Part shown: piece by piece, positions 20,403 to 29,180 of the stretch
Position numbering within the stretch: the stretch's first letter is position 1
Layout: the number at the start of each line of letters is the position of its first letter
From: Streptomyces beigongshangae
GTDB taxonomy: Bacteria; Actinomycetota; Actinomycetes; Streptomycetales; Streptomycetaceae
Reading direction: 5' to 3'
Assembly (NCBI RefSeq): GCF_019710745.1
Contig: NZ_JAHKJW010000036.1
Span: 1-33,062, forward strand
Length of the DNA: 33,062 nt
Notes under the pieces: generated by a model
What the model was told of the DNA's origin: nothing
Databases searched by the model: none
Seen by the model: only the letters and a program-made list of their open reading frames with translations
Translations under genes and position numbers: made by a program

Positions 20403-21494
20403 CTACTTCAGGTCGCTCTCCTTGATGTAGCCGGAGTCGACCAGCACCTGCTCGTAGTTGGCCTTGTCGACGCCCACGGGCTCCAGGAGGTACGCGGGAA
20501 CGACCTTCTTCCCGTTGTCGTACGTCCTGGTGTCGTTCAGCGCCGGCTTCTTCTTGTGGACCATGGAGTTGACCATGTACGCGGTCACCAGCGCGAGCTC
20601 GCGGGTGTCCTTGTAGACGGTCTGCGACTGCTCACCGTCGATGATCGACTTGATCGAGGGCACCTCGGCGTCCTGCCCCGTGACGATGGGCAGCGGCTTC
20701 TCCGGGGTGCCGTAGCCGTGCTCCTTCAGCGCCTTGATGATGCCGAGCGACATACCGTCGTACGGGGACAGGACCGCGTCGATGTCCTGGTCGGCGTACT
20801 CCGCGTCGAGGAGCTCGTTCATGCGCTTCTCGGCCGTGGGGCCGTCCCAGCGCGGGGTGGTGATCTCCTTGAGGTCGGTCTCGCCGGACCTGACGATCAG
20901 GCTGCCCTTCTGGATGTACGGCTGCAGGACGTCCATGGCCGCCTCGTAGAAGTAGCGCGTGTTGTTGTCGTCGGGGGATCCGGCGAAGAGCTCGACGGTG
21001 AACGGGCCCTTCCCGCTGCCGTTGACGAGCCCGAGCCCCTCGGTGATGAAGTCGGCCTGCAGCGTGCCGACCTTCACGTTGTCGAAGCTCGCGTAGTAGT
21101 CGACGTTGGGGGTGCCGAGGATCAGCCGGTCGTAGGAGACCACCGGTATGTTGGCGGACTCCGCCTTCTCCAGGACGTCGGTGAACACCTTTCCGTCCAC
21201 CGAGGCGATCACCAGGGCGTCGACACCGCTGTCGATCATGGCTTCCACCTGCGCGACCTGGTTCTTCGGGTCGTTGTCGGCGTACTTGAGGGTGGTGGTG
21301 TAACCGAACCCCTTGAGCTCGTCGACCATGTTCTGGCCGTCGTTGAGCCACCGCTGGGACGTTTTGGTGGGCATGGCGATGCCCACGGACGCGGCCTTTC
21401 CGTCGCTGCCCGTGCCGGAATCCCCGCCGCACGCGGTGAGGGACAGGGACAGGGCCGTCGAAATGGCCGCAGCTACGGTGGTGCGGGCGCGCAT
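20403..21494 (-). CDS. ChvE/XylF-like sugar ABC substrate-binding lipoprotein
   Basis: A 363-residue periplasmic-binding-type lipoprotein. The signal peptide ends in the lipobox LTAC followed by GGDSGTGSDG (lipidated Cys at 22), so it is anchored outside the cytoplasmic membrane. The two Rossmann-like lobes read VGIAMPTKTSQRWLNDGQNM, ALVIASVDGKVF, SYDRLILG and PIVTGQDAEVPSI, matching the ChvE/XylF branch that binds xylose, arabinose, galactose or related sugars. Two ATGs compete: 21500 is only 3 nt from GAGGA, whereas 21494 has 9 nt and is preferred. It is closed by a 21-bp terminator, with no ATPase or permease gene on either side, so it is an orphan binding protein here. Confidence 0.92.
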   Translation of the reverse strand: MRARTTVAAAISTALSLSLTACGGDSGTGSDGKAASVGIAMPTKTSQRWLNDGQNMVDELKGFGYTTTLKYADNDPKNQVAQVEAMIDSGVDALVIASVDGKVFTDVLEKAESANIPVVSYDRLILGTPNVDYYASFDNVKVGTLQADFITEGLGLVNGSGKGPFTVELFAGSPDDNNTRYFYEAAMDVLQPYIQKGSLIVRSGETDLKEITTPRWDGPTAEKRMNELLDAEYADQDIDAVLSPYDGMSLGIIKALKEHGYGTPEKPLPIVTGQDAEVPSIKSIIDGEQSQTVYKDTRELALVTAYMVNSMVHKKKPALNDTRTYDNGKKVVPAYLLEPVGVDKANYEQVLVDSGYIKESDLK

Positions 21495-22077
21495 GCTCAT
21501 TGTTCCTCACTGGATGAAAGGCGGTTCGGTGGAACCCGGCGGCCGGCTGTGCACCGGTGACGTCCGCTCCCGGCCGGACCGGCAGGCCGGGAGGGAGCCG
21601 TCCGCGGCGCACGGTTCCCGCGGAGTCCGTGGTGCGTTCTGTTCGGTGCCGAGTTCGAGCCGAGGCCGCCCTGACGGGGGTTCGGGGCGACCCGCCCCAG
21701 GGGCCGCACTGCGCGTACGGACCGGGGTGGACGCCTGGTTGATCGGTGCCCGGCCGCGTGGAGCCTGCCGGTGACGTGCTGGGGTTCACCGGGTCGCGGT
21801 GAGGGTGGCAGGTCAGACCGGACGGTTCGTCTCTCGCGTTGGGCAGTACCGAACCCGCACACGAACAGACCGGGATGACCGGCTCCCACGTGCGCGGACT
21901 CGAACGTGGGTGCGCGGGGCAGCGTATCCCGGCGTGGGGCCGCAGTGGCCTTCTTTCGTCACATTGGTTGCGACGGCGCACGATCGGTCATGCCGATCCG
22001 GACGACGTTTGCGGCGTTTTCCGGACGATCCTGTTCCAACCGCTGCCCGCCGATGACCGGTTGCCCGGGCCCGCGCC
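21495..22077. other. Long upstream region of the sugar-binding protein gene
   Basis: Almost 600 bp without a supported gene. It holds the GAGGA of the binding-protein gene, a small dyad GGTTC-GGTG-GAACC (21523-21536) and a 7-bp stem CCCACGT/ACGTGGG (21885-21910). I found no convincing -35/-10 pair. Open frames across it lack third-position bias. Confidence 0.45.
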
Positions 22078-25000
22078 TCAGGAACCCGCGTCGCAGCATC
22101 CCTCCCGCCGCATCAGCCGTCCCGCCTCCAGCCAGCCCTCCGCGCCCGCCGCCCCGCGCGGGGCGGCGGGGGACGCGGACCGGTAGGCGGCCACCAGGCC
22201 GTCGGTCGTGTACGGGACCCCGCCCCGCAGCACGGCGACCGTACGGACCAGCGCGTCGAAGTCGGTGAAGGGGTCGCCGTCCACCACCGTCAGGTCGGCG
22301 AGCGCGCCCGGCCGGACCGTGCCGAGGTCGCCGTCGAGGCCGAAGAGCCGGGCGGGCAGCACGGTCACCGTGCGCAGCGCCTCGGCCGGGGACAGGCCGC
22401 CCCGGTGCAGCGCGCGCAGCCCGAGGTGGAGGGAGAGGCCCACGGGCACCAGCGGCTGGTCGGTGCCGAGGGCGACGAGACCGCCCGCGGCCAGGATCCG
22501 CCGGTAGACGTCGGTCTCCGTGCGCAGCGCGGCGAGTTGCGCCGGGGTCGGGGGGAGGCCCGCGCCCTGCCGGACGAGGGCGGTGTCCCAGGGCGGCATC
22601 ACGGCCGTGACCCGGGGATCGTCGGCGAGCCCGGGGTCGGCGCCCAGGAGGGGCGCCGAGGTGAACGGGGTGGCGATGAGACCGAAGTCGGCGCCCCGCG
22701 CGGTGTAGATCTCCAGGAGGTCCTGGTAGGCACGCCCGGAGGAGGTGGTCGCGTGCCCGGTCTCGGCGCGCTGCGTCGCCTGCAGGTGGGTCGTCAGGTC
22801 CTGTCCGAGCTGTACGCCGGGCGAGAGCAGGTGGCTGCCCGAGCGCACGCCGAGCCGCTCGTGCCCGAAGCGCGCGGCCTCCTCCATCACCCAGCCCGGC
22901 GCCCGCACATAGGTCTTCACGAAGTCCCAGTCCAGCGCGGCGCCCCGCTCCAGCGAGCGCCGCAGCCCCCGCCTCGTGCGGTGGGCGCGCCCCATGCTGT
23001 ACGCGACCCGGGAGCCGTCGAGGAGTTCGCCGGTCGTCAGCAGCCGGGGGCCGGCCAGCTGCCCGGCGTACACCGCCTCGCGGATGCGGGCCTGTTCGTG
23101 GGCGAACCCGCCGAGGGACACGGCGGTGGTGATGCCGTAGGTGAGCTGGCCGGCCGTCTGCCGGCCGCCGTAGGTGGTCTGCCACGGGTGGGTGTGGGTG
23201 TCCCAGAGGCCGGGTACGACGGTCCGCCCGGAAGCGTCGATCCCGGTGAGCGCGCCGCGCCGCCGGTGGGGTTCGACCGCGGTGACGCGTCCGCCGCGGA
23301 CGACGATGTCGACGTCGTCCCGTACCGGCCCGTCCGTGCCGTCCCAGAGCTGTCCGGCGTGCACCACCGTGTCCGCGGGCGCGGGCCCGCGCCGGTCCAG
23401 CGGTACCCGGACGGTGCGCGCCGGGCCGCCGTCGACGCCGGTCAGCCGCAGCCGGGCACCGGAGAGGTACAGCAGGGTCCGTGAGTCGCCGGACCAGGAG
23501 GGGTGGTCGGCCGGTTCGGCGGTGAGGGGGCGCAACGCGCCGGCCGGGGTGCCGTCGGGCTCGACGGGCAGCAGGCAGAGCGCGGACTCCACGACCACGG
23601 CCATCCAGCGGCCGTCGGGCGACCAGACGGGTCCCGAGTCGTAGCGGTCGGCGATCGAGACGTGCGGGGCCACCGCGTGCAGCCGGTCCCGCCCGGTCCC
23701 GGTGTCGACGACCCGGACGAGGTTGTGGCCCTCCCGGAAGCGGAGGTTGAGGCGGTTGCGGTCGCAGAACGCCAGGTACCGGCCGTCCGGCGACCAGCTG
23801 GGCCGGCCGGGCAGCCCACCCGCGCCGAGCGGGGCCGCGAGCACCTCCTCCGTGCCGCTCGCGAGGTCCCGGACGACGAGCCGGCCGGTCAGGTCCAGAC
23901 AGGCGAGCCGTGTCCCGTCGGGCGACAGGGCGGGGTGGACCCGTCCGCCGGTCGCCAGGGCGCTCTCCTCGCCGGTGGCCGGATCCAGCCGGTACACCCC
24001 GAGCAGCCCGTCCCGGTCGTCCGCGTACAGCAGCGAACGTCCGTCGCGCGACCACGAGGGGCCGAGCAGGTACTGCGTGGGCGCCGCCCGGCGCAGCCGC
24101 TCCGGCGCCCCGCCGCCCGTGCTGCGGGCCAGCCACAGCGAGTTGAGGGCCGCGAAGGCGATGTGCCCGCCGTCGGGCGACAGGGCGGGCAGATGGATGC
24201 CCCGTACCGGGCGGGCCCGCCCCTCCCCCAGGTCGTACCCCTTGACCCGGCGGCGCGGCCGGTGCACGGGCAGCGTGCCCTCGAAGGGGATCACCTCCGT
24301 CCGCGCCGGCTGCCGCGGCCGTACGAGGGTGAAGGCGCCGTCCACGTTCAGCAGCAGCTCGCCGGCCTCCGTCCAGCGGGGCGGCACGGGCGCGAGGTCG
24401 CCGGCGACCTCGACGGGCTCGCCGTCGACGACGAGCGTGCAGGAGCCCGCGGGCGGGGCGGTGGTCCGCAGGTACGCCAGCCGGGCGCCGTCCGGCGCGA
24501 GCGCCGGGGTCATGATCTGCGCGCCCGTGGTGTCGGTGTGCTCCACGACGACCGGGCCGCCGCCGTCGGCGGGGACGGCCGCGACGGTCCGGGCCTCGAC
24601 CCCGGCCCCGGTCGCGGTGGTGACGCCCCGCGCGCGTACGAACAGGACGCGCTTCCCGTCGGGCGACCAGACGGGGTCGAAGTCCTCCCAGGGCCCGTCC
24701 TGCAGGGGGCCCGGCTGACCGGCCAGTCCGGTCAGCGGGCGGATGTCCCCGGAGCGCAGGTCCAGTACGTGGATGCGGTACGGGCTACCGGCCACCGGGT
24801 CGCCGCCGCGCTCGGAGGCGAAGACCAGGCGGGTGCCGTCGGGCGACCAGGCCGGGCCGCGGTCGTCGAAGGGGCCGTCGGTGCGGCGGCGCACGTCCGA
24901 ACCGTCGGGCCGCATCGTCCAGAGGTGGAAGCCGCCGTCCCGGTAGGCGCAGAAGGCGACGAGCGCGCCGTCCGGGGCGTACACGGGCCGGTTCGGTTCG

Positions 25001-25275
25001 AGGTCCGCCGGGGTGAGGGGGACGGCCCGGCCCCCGGCGCGCGGGATCGACCACAGCACGCTCTGGACCTCGGCGATAAGCCGGTCCCCGCCGGGCGCCG
25101 GGGTCGCCGCACCGTTGGTCGCCCCGGTGAAGGACAGGAGGGTCCCGGTGCGCGGCGCGGCGACCGCGGGGACGGGGGCGGCCCCCAGGGCGGTGGCGGT
25201 TCCGGCGGCGCCCGCGGCCGCGAGGAGCCGGCGGCGGGAGAGGGGGAGGGCGGCGGCGCCCGGGTCTCGGTCCAT
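22078..25275 (-). CDS. Tat-exported TolB-propeller amidohydrolase
   Basis: A 1065-residue two-part enzyme. A twin-arginine signal (SRRRLLAAAGAAG, about 14-26, then an AVAAP cleavage region) predicts folded export. Residues about 45-640 form a TolB/PD40-type beta-propeller with many PxWSPDG repeats. Residues about 650-1040 are a metal-dependent amidohydrolase with LWDTHTHP (His694, His696), WDFVKTYV (Lys787, possible carbamylated ligand) and GTDQP (Asp939). The family hydrolyses cyclic amides and imides, peptides or related bonds; the substrate is unknown. The ATG at 25275 lacks a clear ribosome-binding site, but the signal peptide fixes the start. The frame is open far upstream, but that sequence belongs to the next gene in another frame. 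The C-terminus contains GCCDAGS. Confidence 0.92.
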   Translation of the reverse strand: MDRDPGAAALPLSRRRLLAAAGAAGTATALGAAPVPAVAAPRTGTLLSFTGATNGAATPAPGGDRLIAEVQSVLWSIPRAGGRAVPLTPADLEPNRPVYAPDGALVAFCAYRDGGFHLWTMRPDGSDVRRRTDGPFDDRGPAWSPDGTRLVFASERGGDPVAGSPYRIHVLDLRSGDIRPLTGLAGQPGPLQDGPWEDFDPVWSPDGKRVLFVRARGVTTATGAGVEARTVAAVPADGGGPVVVEHTDTTGAQIMTPALAPDGARLAYLRTTAPPAGSCTLVVDGEPVEVAGDLAPVPPRWTEAGELLLNVDGAFTLVRPRQPARTEVIPFEGTLPVHRPRRRVKGYDLGEGRARPVRGIHLPALSPDGGHIAFAALNSLWLARSTGGGAPERLRRAAPTQYLLGPSWSRDGRSLLYADDRDGLLGVYRLDPATGEESALATGGRVHPALSPDGTRLACLDLTGRLVVRDLASGTEEVLAAPLGAGGLPGRPSWSPDGRYLAFCDRNRLNLRFREGHNLVRVVDTGTGRDRLHAVAPHVSIADRYDSGPVWSPDGRWMAVVVESALCLLPVEPDGTPAGALRPLTAEPADHPSWSGDSRTLLYLSGARLRLTGVDGGPARTVRVPLDRRGPAPADTVVHAGQLWDGTDGPVRDDVDIVVRGGRVTAVEPHRRRGALTGIDASGRTVVPGLWDTHTHPWQTTYGGRQTAGQLTYGITTAVSLGGFAHEQARIREAVYAGQLAGPRLLTTGELLDGSRVAYSMGRAHRTRRGLRRSLERGAALDWDFVKTYVRAPGWVMEEAARFGHERLGVRSGSHLLSPGVQLGQDLTTHLQATQRAETGHATTSSGRAYQDLLEIYTARGADFGLIATPFTSAPLLGADPGLADDPRVTAVMPPWDTALVRQGAGLPPTPAQLAALRTETDVYRRILAAGGLVALGTDQPLVPVGLSLHLGLRALHRGGLSPAEALRTVTVLPARLFGLDGDLGTVRPGALADLTVVDGDPFTDFDALVRTVAVLRGGVPYTTDGLVAAYRSASPAAPRGAAGAEGWLEAGRLMRREGCCDAGS

Positions 25276-25370
25276 GACCCGGCACGCTCGCGCACCTCCC
25301 GCCCCGCGGGCAACACCGCCATTCGCGCCATACGGGTGTCGTATTGACGGATGATCAGTTGTTCGTGCGG

Positions 25371-26597
25371 TCAGCTGTTCGTGCCGTGCAGGGTGCGTGC
25401 CACCTTCGGGCCCAGCCAGCGCTTGAACCGGCGCAGGGACTCCAGCCGCCCGGCCGCCCGGTCGATCCGGTAGTAGAGCTGCGGCGGCACGTACGGCAGC
25501 AGCGGCGAGTGGCGCTGGCCGAGGAGCGCGAACATCTGCGCCGGTGGCAGGGTGATGTAGCGCGGCAGGTTCTCGTACCACTGCGCGCTGTACCGGGCCG
25601 CGCTCTGCACGGGCAGCAGTGCCGCCCTGCGCTCCTTCTCGTACGCGGCGAGGGCCGGCGCGAGCCCGGCGGGCCCGGCCCCGGACCGCGCGCCCAGGGC
25701 GCCGGCGAGGGCGATGGCGTCCTCCAGGGCGAGGGTGGTGCCGGCGCCGATGGAGTAGTGCGTGGTGTGGGCGGCGTCGCCGAGCAGGACGACGTTGCCG
25801 TGGGACCAGGTGCGGTTGGTGAGGGTGCGGAAGTTCAGCCACCGGGCGCTGCCGCCCGCGGCCGTCCGGCCGATGAGCCGGTGACCGTCCAGCAGGCCGG
25901 CGAAGAGCCCTTCGAGGAGCGCGAGCCCTTCCGCCTCGCCGGCCCGGTCGAGACCGAGGCCCGTCCACGTCCACGGCGAGCACTCGACGACGCAGGTGCT
26001 GCGGTCCTCTCCGTAGCCGTAGGCGTAGCACCAGATCCAGCCGTGCGGTGTCTCCACGAAGGCGAAGGTGAACGCGTCGAAGACCTTCGTGGTGCCCAGC
26101 CAGATGTAGGTGTTGCGGCCGAGCACGGTCTCGGTCCCGAAGTGGGCGGCGTGGCGCTCGCGCACCCCGCTGCGGACCCCGTCGCAGGCGACGACCAGGT
26201 CGGCGGCGGGCAGCGGGGCCCCTTCGGCGATCTCGTCCTCGAACTCGACCCGCACGCCCAGCGAGCGGGCCCGCCCGGCGAGGACGTCCAGCAGCCGGCC
26301 GCGGCCGATGCCGAAGCCCTCGTCGCCGTGGTGCCTGGTCGTGCGGTCGCCGATGTGCGCGACGCCGTCGCTCCAGCGGACCGAGTTCTCCCGCACGGCA
26401 CGCGCCGATCCGGGGTCGCCCGCCGCCAGCTTCTCCAGCAGGCTCCCCCAGTACGTCACACCCCATCCGTAGGTCGAACCGGCCGGGTTGCGTTCATGGA
26501 CGGTGATGTCGTGGCCCGGGTCCTGCCGCTTCATCAGGATCGAGAAGTACAGACCGGCGGGGCCGCCGCCGACACAGGCGATCTTCAACGCGCACAT
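25371..26597 (-). CDS. FAD-dependent monooxygenase, anthraniloyl-CoA-monooxygenase-like
   Basis: A 408-residue class A flavoprotein monooxygenase. The FAD Rossmann motif is CVGGGPAGLYFSILMKR (about 8-24), a DG motif reads VVACDGVRSGVR, and the GD motif is VLLGDAAHTTHYSIGAG. The N-terminus and the following HERNPAGSTYGWGV most resemble the FAD half of 2-aminobenzoyl-CoA (anthraniloyl-CoA) monooxygenases; the old-yellow-enzyme half of those proteins is absent. It should hydroxylate an aromatic acid or its CoA ester using NAD(P)H and O2. The ATG at 26597 fits the family start; an ATG at 26636 would add 13 residues encoded by tandem repeats. It lies 95 nt upstream of the amidohydrolase gene in the same orientation. 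Confidence 0.88.
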   Translation of the reverse strand: MCALKIACVGGGPAGLYFSILMKRQDPGHDITVHERNPAGSTYGWGVTYWGSLLEKLAAGDPGSARAVRENSVRWSDGVAHIGDRTTRHHGDEGFGIGRGRLLDVLAGRARSLGVRVEFEDEIAEGAPLPAADLVVACDGVRSGVRERHAAHFGTETVLGRNTYIWLGTTKVFDAFTFAFVETPHGWIWCYAYGYGEDRSTCVVECSPWTWTGLGLDRAGEAEGLALLEGLFAGLLDGHRLIGRTAAGGSARWLNFRTLTNRTWSHGNVVLLGDAAHTTHYSIGAGTTLALEDAIALAGALGARSGAGPAGLAPALAAYEKERRAALLPVQSAARYSAQWYENLPRYITLPPAQMFALLGQRHSPLLPYVPPQLYYRIDRAAGRLESLRRFKRWLGPKVARTLHGTNS

Positions 26598-26648
26598 CCC
26601 ACTGTCGTCCCACTGTTCATTCGGACCACCCGTCATTCGGACCACCCG
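26598..26648. repeat. Two nested tandem repeats upstream of the monooxygenase start
   Basis: CCCACTGT occurs at 26598-26605 and 26609-26616 (11-bp period). Immediately next, TCATTCGGACCACCCG occurs twice without a gap (26617-26632 and 26633-26648). A 16-bp unit is not a multiple of three, which argues that the region is regulatory rather than coding. Confidence 0.85.
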
Positions 26649-26803
26649 CCCGGGTGACTCGCGGTGGCCTGTCGAAAGCACAGAGTAGGCGGGTGGCGGA
26701 CGGTGTTCCGGCGCACCGCGCCGCGTGTCGGAGCGGCCCGGCCGTGATGACGGGGCGAACCTGGGCATCCGTACCGGAGTACCGGTCGCGTCAGGGAGGG
26801 CTC

Positions 26804-27079
26804 ATGGACACCAACACGTGGATCGTGGTCGCCGTCGTCGCGGCCGTGCTGGCGGTGGCGCTCGCGGCGGCGGTCGTCCTCACCGTCCGTCTGGTGCGCA
26901 CCCGGCGGGACCTGCGCCGTGCCGGGCTGCCGACCGGGCCCCGGTGGGTCTTCTGGGGAGCCATCGCCTATGTCGTGCTGCCGGCCGACCTGATGCCCGA
27001 CCCGGCCTACTTCGACGACATCGCCGTACTGCTCCTGGCACTGAGGTCGATGCGCGCCTCGTCCGACCCGCTGCGCTGA
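26804..27079 (+). CDS. YkvA/DUF1232-type small membrane protein
   Basis: A 91-residue protein with an N-terminal membrane segment (about 6-30), a basic VRTRRDLRRAG loop and the YkvA-like motif IAYVVLPADLMPD (53-65), where the conserved LPxDLxPD turn is clear, followed by a second hydrophobic helix. The function of the family is unknown. The ATG at 26804 has GGAGGG just upstream. It is divergent from the monooxygenase and 83 nt upstream of the metallo-hydrolase gene on the same strand. Confidence 0.88.
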   Translation: MDTNTWIVVAVVAAVLAVALAAAVVLTVRLVRTRRDLRRAGLPTGPRWVFWGAIAYVVLPADLMPDPAYFDDIAVLLLALRSMRASSDPLR

Positions 27080-27112
27080 GACGGCCGCGGATCTGCTTGG
27101 CTGTGCCTGTCA

Positions 27113-27134
27113 GGCATCCGTCGGGCATCCGTCG
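27113..27134. repeat. 11-bp tandem repeat upstream of the MBL-fold gene
   Basis: GGCATCCGTCG is present at 27113-27123 and 27124-27134, with GGCA of a third unit following, 28 nt before the ATG at 27163. The 11-bp period is one helical turn, as in direct-repeat operators. Confidence 0.8.
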
Positions 27135-27162
27135 GGCAGAGACCTCCAGGTTCGGGACGATC

Positions 27163-27909
27163 ATGCAGGCAGACATCCGGCACGTCGCCGACGGCGTCCA
27201 TCTCGTGCACGGGAGCAACACCAACTGGGTGATACTCACCGAGGGGGACGCCGTCACCCTCGTGGACACGGGGTACCCCGGTGACCGCGAGAGGGTCCTC
27301 GCGTCCCTCGCCGCCGTGGGGAGCTCGCCCGAGGCCGTCACGGCCGTCCTGGTGACGCACGCCCACAACGACCACCTCGGTTCGGCCGAGTACTTCAGCA
27401 GTGTGTACGGCACGCCGGTCCTCACCCACGCGGCCGAGGTCCCGCACGCGCGGCGGGACTTCCTGCACCAGGTGTCGGTGGGGCGCGTCCTGCGGAACGC
27501 CTGGCGGCCCGGGGTGCTGCCGTGGTCCGTGCACGCACTGCGCTCCGGGGGCACCGCCCACGTCCCGGTCGCGGAGCCGCGGGCGTTCCCCGTCGAGGGG
27601 GCGCTCGACCTGCCCGGCCGTCCCGTCCCCGTGCACACGCCCGGGCACACGGACGGCCACTGCGCGTTCCACCTGCCGCGGGCGGGGGTGGTGATCTCGG
27701 GCGACGGGCTGGTCGGCGGGCACCCCACGTCGCGGGTGACGGGGCCGCAGCTGCTGCCCGTCATGTTCGACCGCGAGCGAGGGGCCGCGCTGGCCTCGCT
27801 GGACGTGTTCGAGGGGCTGTCGGGCGACGTGCTGGTGCCCGGGCACGGCCCCGTGCACCGGGGTTCCGTCCGGGAGGCGGCGCGACGGGCGCGGGAACTG
27901 GCGGGATGA
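27163..27909 (+). CDS. Metallo-beta-lactamase-fold hydrolase
   Basis: A 248-residue cytosolic hydrolase with the zinc motif H-x-H-x-D-H (VTHAHNDHLG, about 65-74), a third-ligand region VHTPGHTDGHCAFHL, the bridging Asp in ISGDGL and a final PGHGPVHRG His. This order is that of glyoxalase II-like and lactonase-like MBL enzymes. The substrate is not assignable. The ATG at 27163 has only a weak GGGA upstream. It follows the YkvA-like gene on the same strand and ends at a shared hairpin with the convergent aldo/keto reductase gene. Confidence 0.9.
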   Translation: MQADIRHVADGVHLVHGSNTNWVILTEGDAVTLVDTGYPGDRERVLASLAAVGSSPEAVTAVLVTHAHNDHLGSAEYFSSVYGTPVLTHAAEVPHARRDFLHQVSVGRVLRNAWRPGVLPWSVHALRSGGTAHVPVAEPRAFPVEGALDLPGRPVPVHTPGHTDGHCAFHLPRAGVVISGDGLVGGHPTSRVTGPQLLPVMFDRERGAALASLDVFEGLSGDVLVPGHGPVHRGSVREAARRARELAG

Positions 27910-27921
27910 CGCCCGCCGCGG

Positions 27922-27961
27922 GCGGGCCGCGGGTGGCCGTCACAGGTCACCCGCGGCCCGC
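27922..27961. terminator. 14-bp perfect bidirectional terminator
   Basis: The arms 27922-27935 and 27948-27961 are exact complements, and the stem can continue inward with one mismatch. It lies between the convergent stops at 27909 and 27969. Confidence 0.85.
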
Positions 27962-27968
27962 GCTGCGG

Positions 27969-28952
27969 CTACCAGCGGCTCTCGACCTGGTCCTTGACAC
28001 GGCGGTCGTACAGCTCCGTGATCGCCGTCAGGGTCTCCGGGGAGAGGGCGGGCAGGCTGCCCGCCGCCGCGTTGGCGCGGGCCTGTTCGGGGGACCGGGC
28101 GCCCGGGATGACCGTGGTCACACCCGGCTGCCGGACGATCCAGGCCAGCGCCAGCTGCGCCGGGGTGACCCCCTCCGGGGCGAGCGCGGAGAACTCGGCC
28201 GCCGCCTCCACCCCGGTGGCGTAGTCGACGCCGGAGAAGGTCTCGCCCTGGTCGAACGCCTCGCCGTGCCGGTTGAACGTACGGTGGTCGTTCTCCGCGA
28301 ACACCGTGTCCTTCGTGTACTTGCCGGAGAGCAGCCCCGAGGCGAGCGGCACGCGGGCGATGATGCCGACGCCGGCCTCCCGGGCCGCGGGCAGCACCTG
28401 CCGCAGGGGCTTCATGCGGAACGGGTTGAGGATGATCTGGACGCTCGCCACGCCCGGCCGGGCGATCGCGGTCAGCGCCTCGTCGCTCGTCTCGACGCTC
28501 ACCCCGTAGGCGGCGATGCGCTCCTCCGCCACCAGCGTGTCGAGGGCGTCGAACACCTCGTCCGACGAGTACACGGGGGTCGGCGGGCAGTGCAGCTGCA
28601 CCAGGTCGAGGCGGTCGACGCCGAGGTTGCGGCGCGACCGGTCGTTCCAGGCGCGGAAGTTGTCCAGGACGTAGTTCTCCGGGACCTGGTCGACCCGGCG
28701 GCCCATCTTCGTCGCGACCAGCACCCGCAGGTCGGGCCGGCCGCGCAGGAACGCGGCGATGGTCGCCTCGCTGCGCCCGTCGCCGTACACGTCGGCGGTG
28801 TCGAAGAACGTCACCCCCGACTCGGCGGCGGCCTCCAGGACCGCCAGGGCGTCCTTGTCGTCCACGTCGCCCCAGTCGGCGCCGAGCTGCCACGTACCGA
28901 GGCCGACGACCGATGCGTGCTGTCCTGACCTGCTGAATTCGCGCTCTTCCAT
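27969..28952 (-). CDS. Aldo/keto reductase
   Basis: A 327-residue NADPH-dependent oxidoreductase with an (alpha/beta)8 barrel. The catalytic tetrad segments are visible in order: FDTADVYGDG (Asp and Tyr, about 50-59), VATKMGRR (Lys, about 80-87) and LVQLHCPP (His, about 117-124). The C-terminal VIPGARSPEQARANAAA is the usual phosphate-binding segment for NADP. It reduces aldehydes or ketones; members similar to this often act on methylglyoxal-type or sugar aldehydes, but the substrate is unknown. The ATG at 28952 has no clear ribosome-binding site. It is a single gene, convergent with the MBL-fold hydrolase. Confidence 0.92.
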   Translation of the reverse strand: MEEREFSRSGQHASVVGLGTWQLGADWGDVDDKDALAVLEAAAESGVTFFDTADVYGDGRSEATIAAFLRGRPDLRVLVATKMGRRVDQVPENYVLDNFRAWNDRSRRNLGVDRLDLVQLHCPPTPVYSSDEVFDALDTLVAEERIAAYGVSVETSDEALTAIARPGVASVQIILNPFRMKPLRQVLPAAREAGVGIIARVPLASGLLSGKYTKDTVFAENDHRTFNRHGEAFDQGETFSGVDYATGVEAAAEFSALAPEGVTPAQLALAWIVRQPGVTTVIPGARSPEQARANAAAGSLPALSPETLTAITELYDRRVKDQVESRW

Positions 28953-29180
28953 GAGGGTCAGTCTGGCACCCGCCGGGCACCGGGCGGCACGCCGCCCCCG
29001 GGCGGGTCGCCTGCGCTCCCGCACGCCCTTCACAAGGACGGCCGGGAATTCACCTCCGCCGATGCAACCGGCGGGTGGACCGGGCGCGTACAAGAGGGTG
29101 CCGACGCCGTGACCCACGGCGCGGCACGCAGCCGGATCCGCCCGGCGGACGACGAATCGACGACTTGGAGAACGACGCAG

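Noticed and set aside
21784..21805. Possible PHO box (GTTCACC followed by a second unit)
   Set aside because: Only one unit matches the GTTCACC consensus; the next 11-bp unit does not.
21497..21889. 130-codon frame upstream of the sugar-binding protein
   Set aside because: It overlaps the start of the lipoprotein gene, its composition is random-like (Arg, Pro, Ser) and it lacks codon bias.
21880..21915. tRNA-like T-arm (GGACTCGAAC with a 7-bp stem)
   Set aside because: The T-stem bases do not pair on either strand, and no acceptor, D-arm or anticodon arm can be built around it.
25276..26466. Upstream extension of the amidohydrolase frame by almost 400 codons
   Set aside because: The Tat signal peptide at 25275 marks the real N-terminus, and the extension lies over the FAD monooxygenase coding sequence in another frame.
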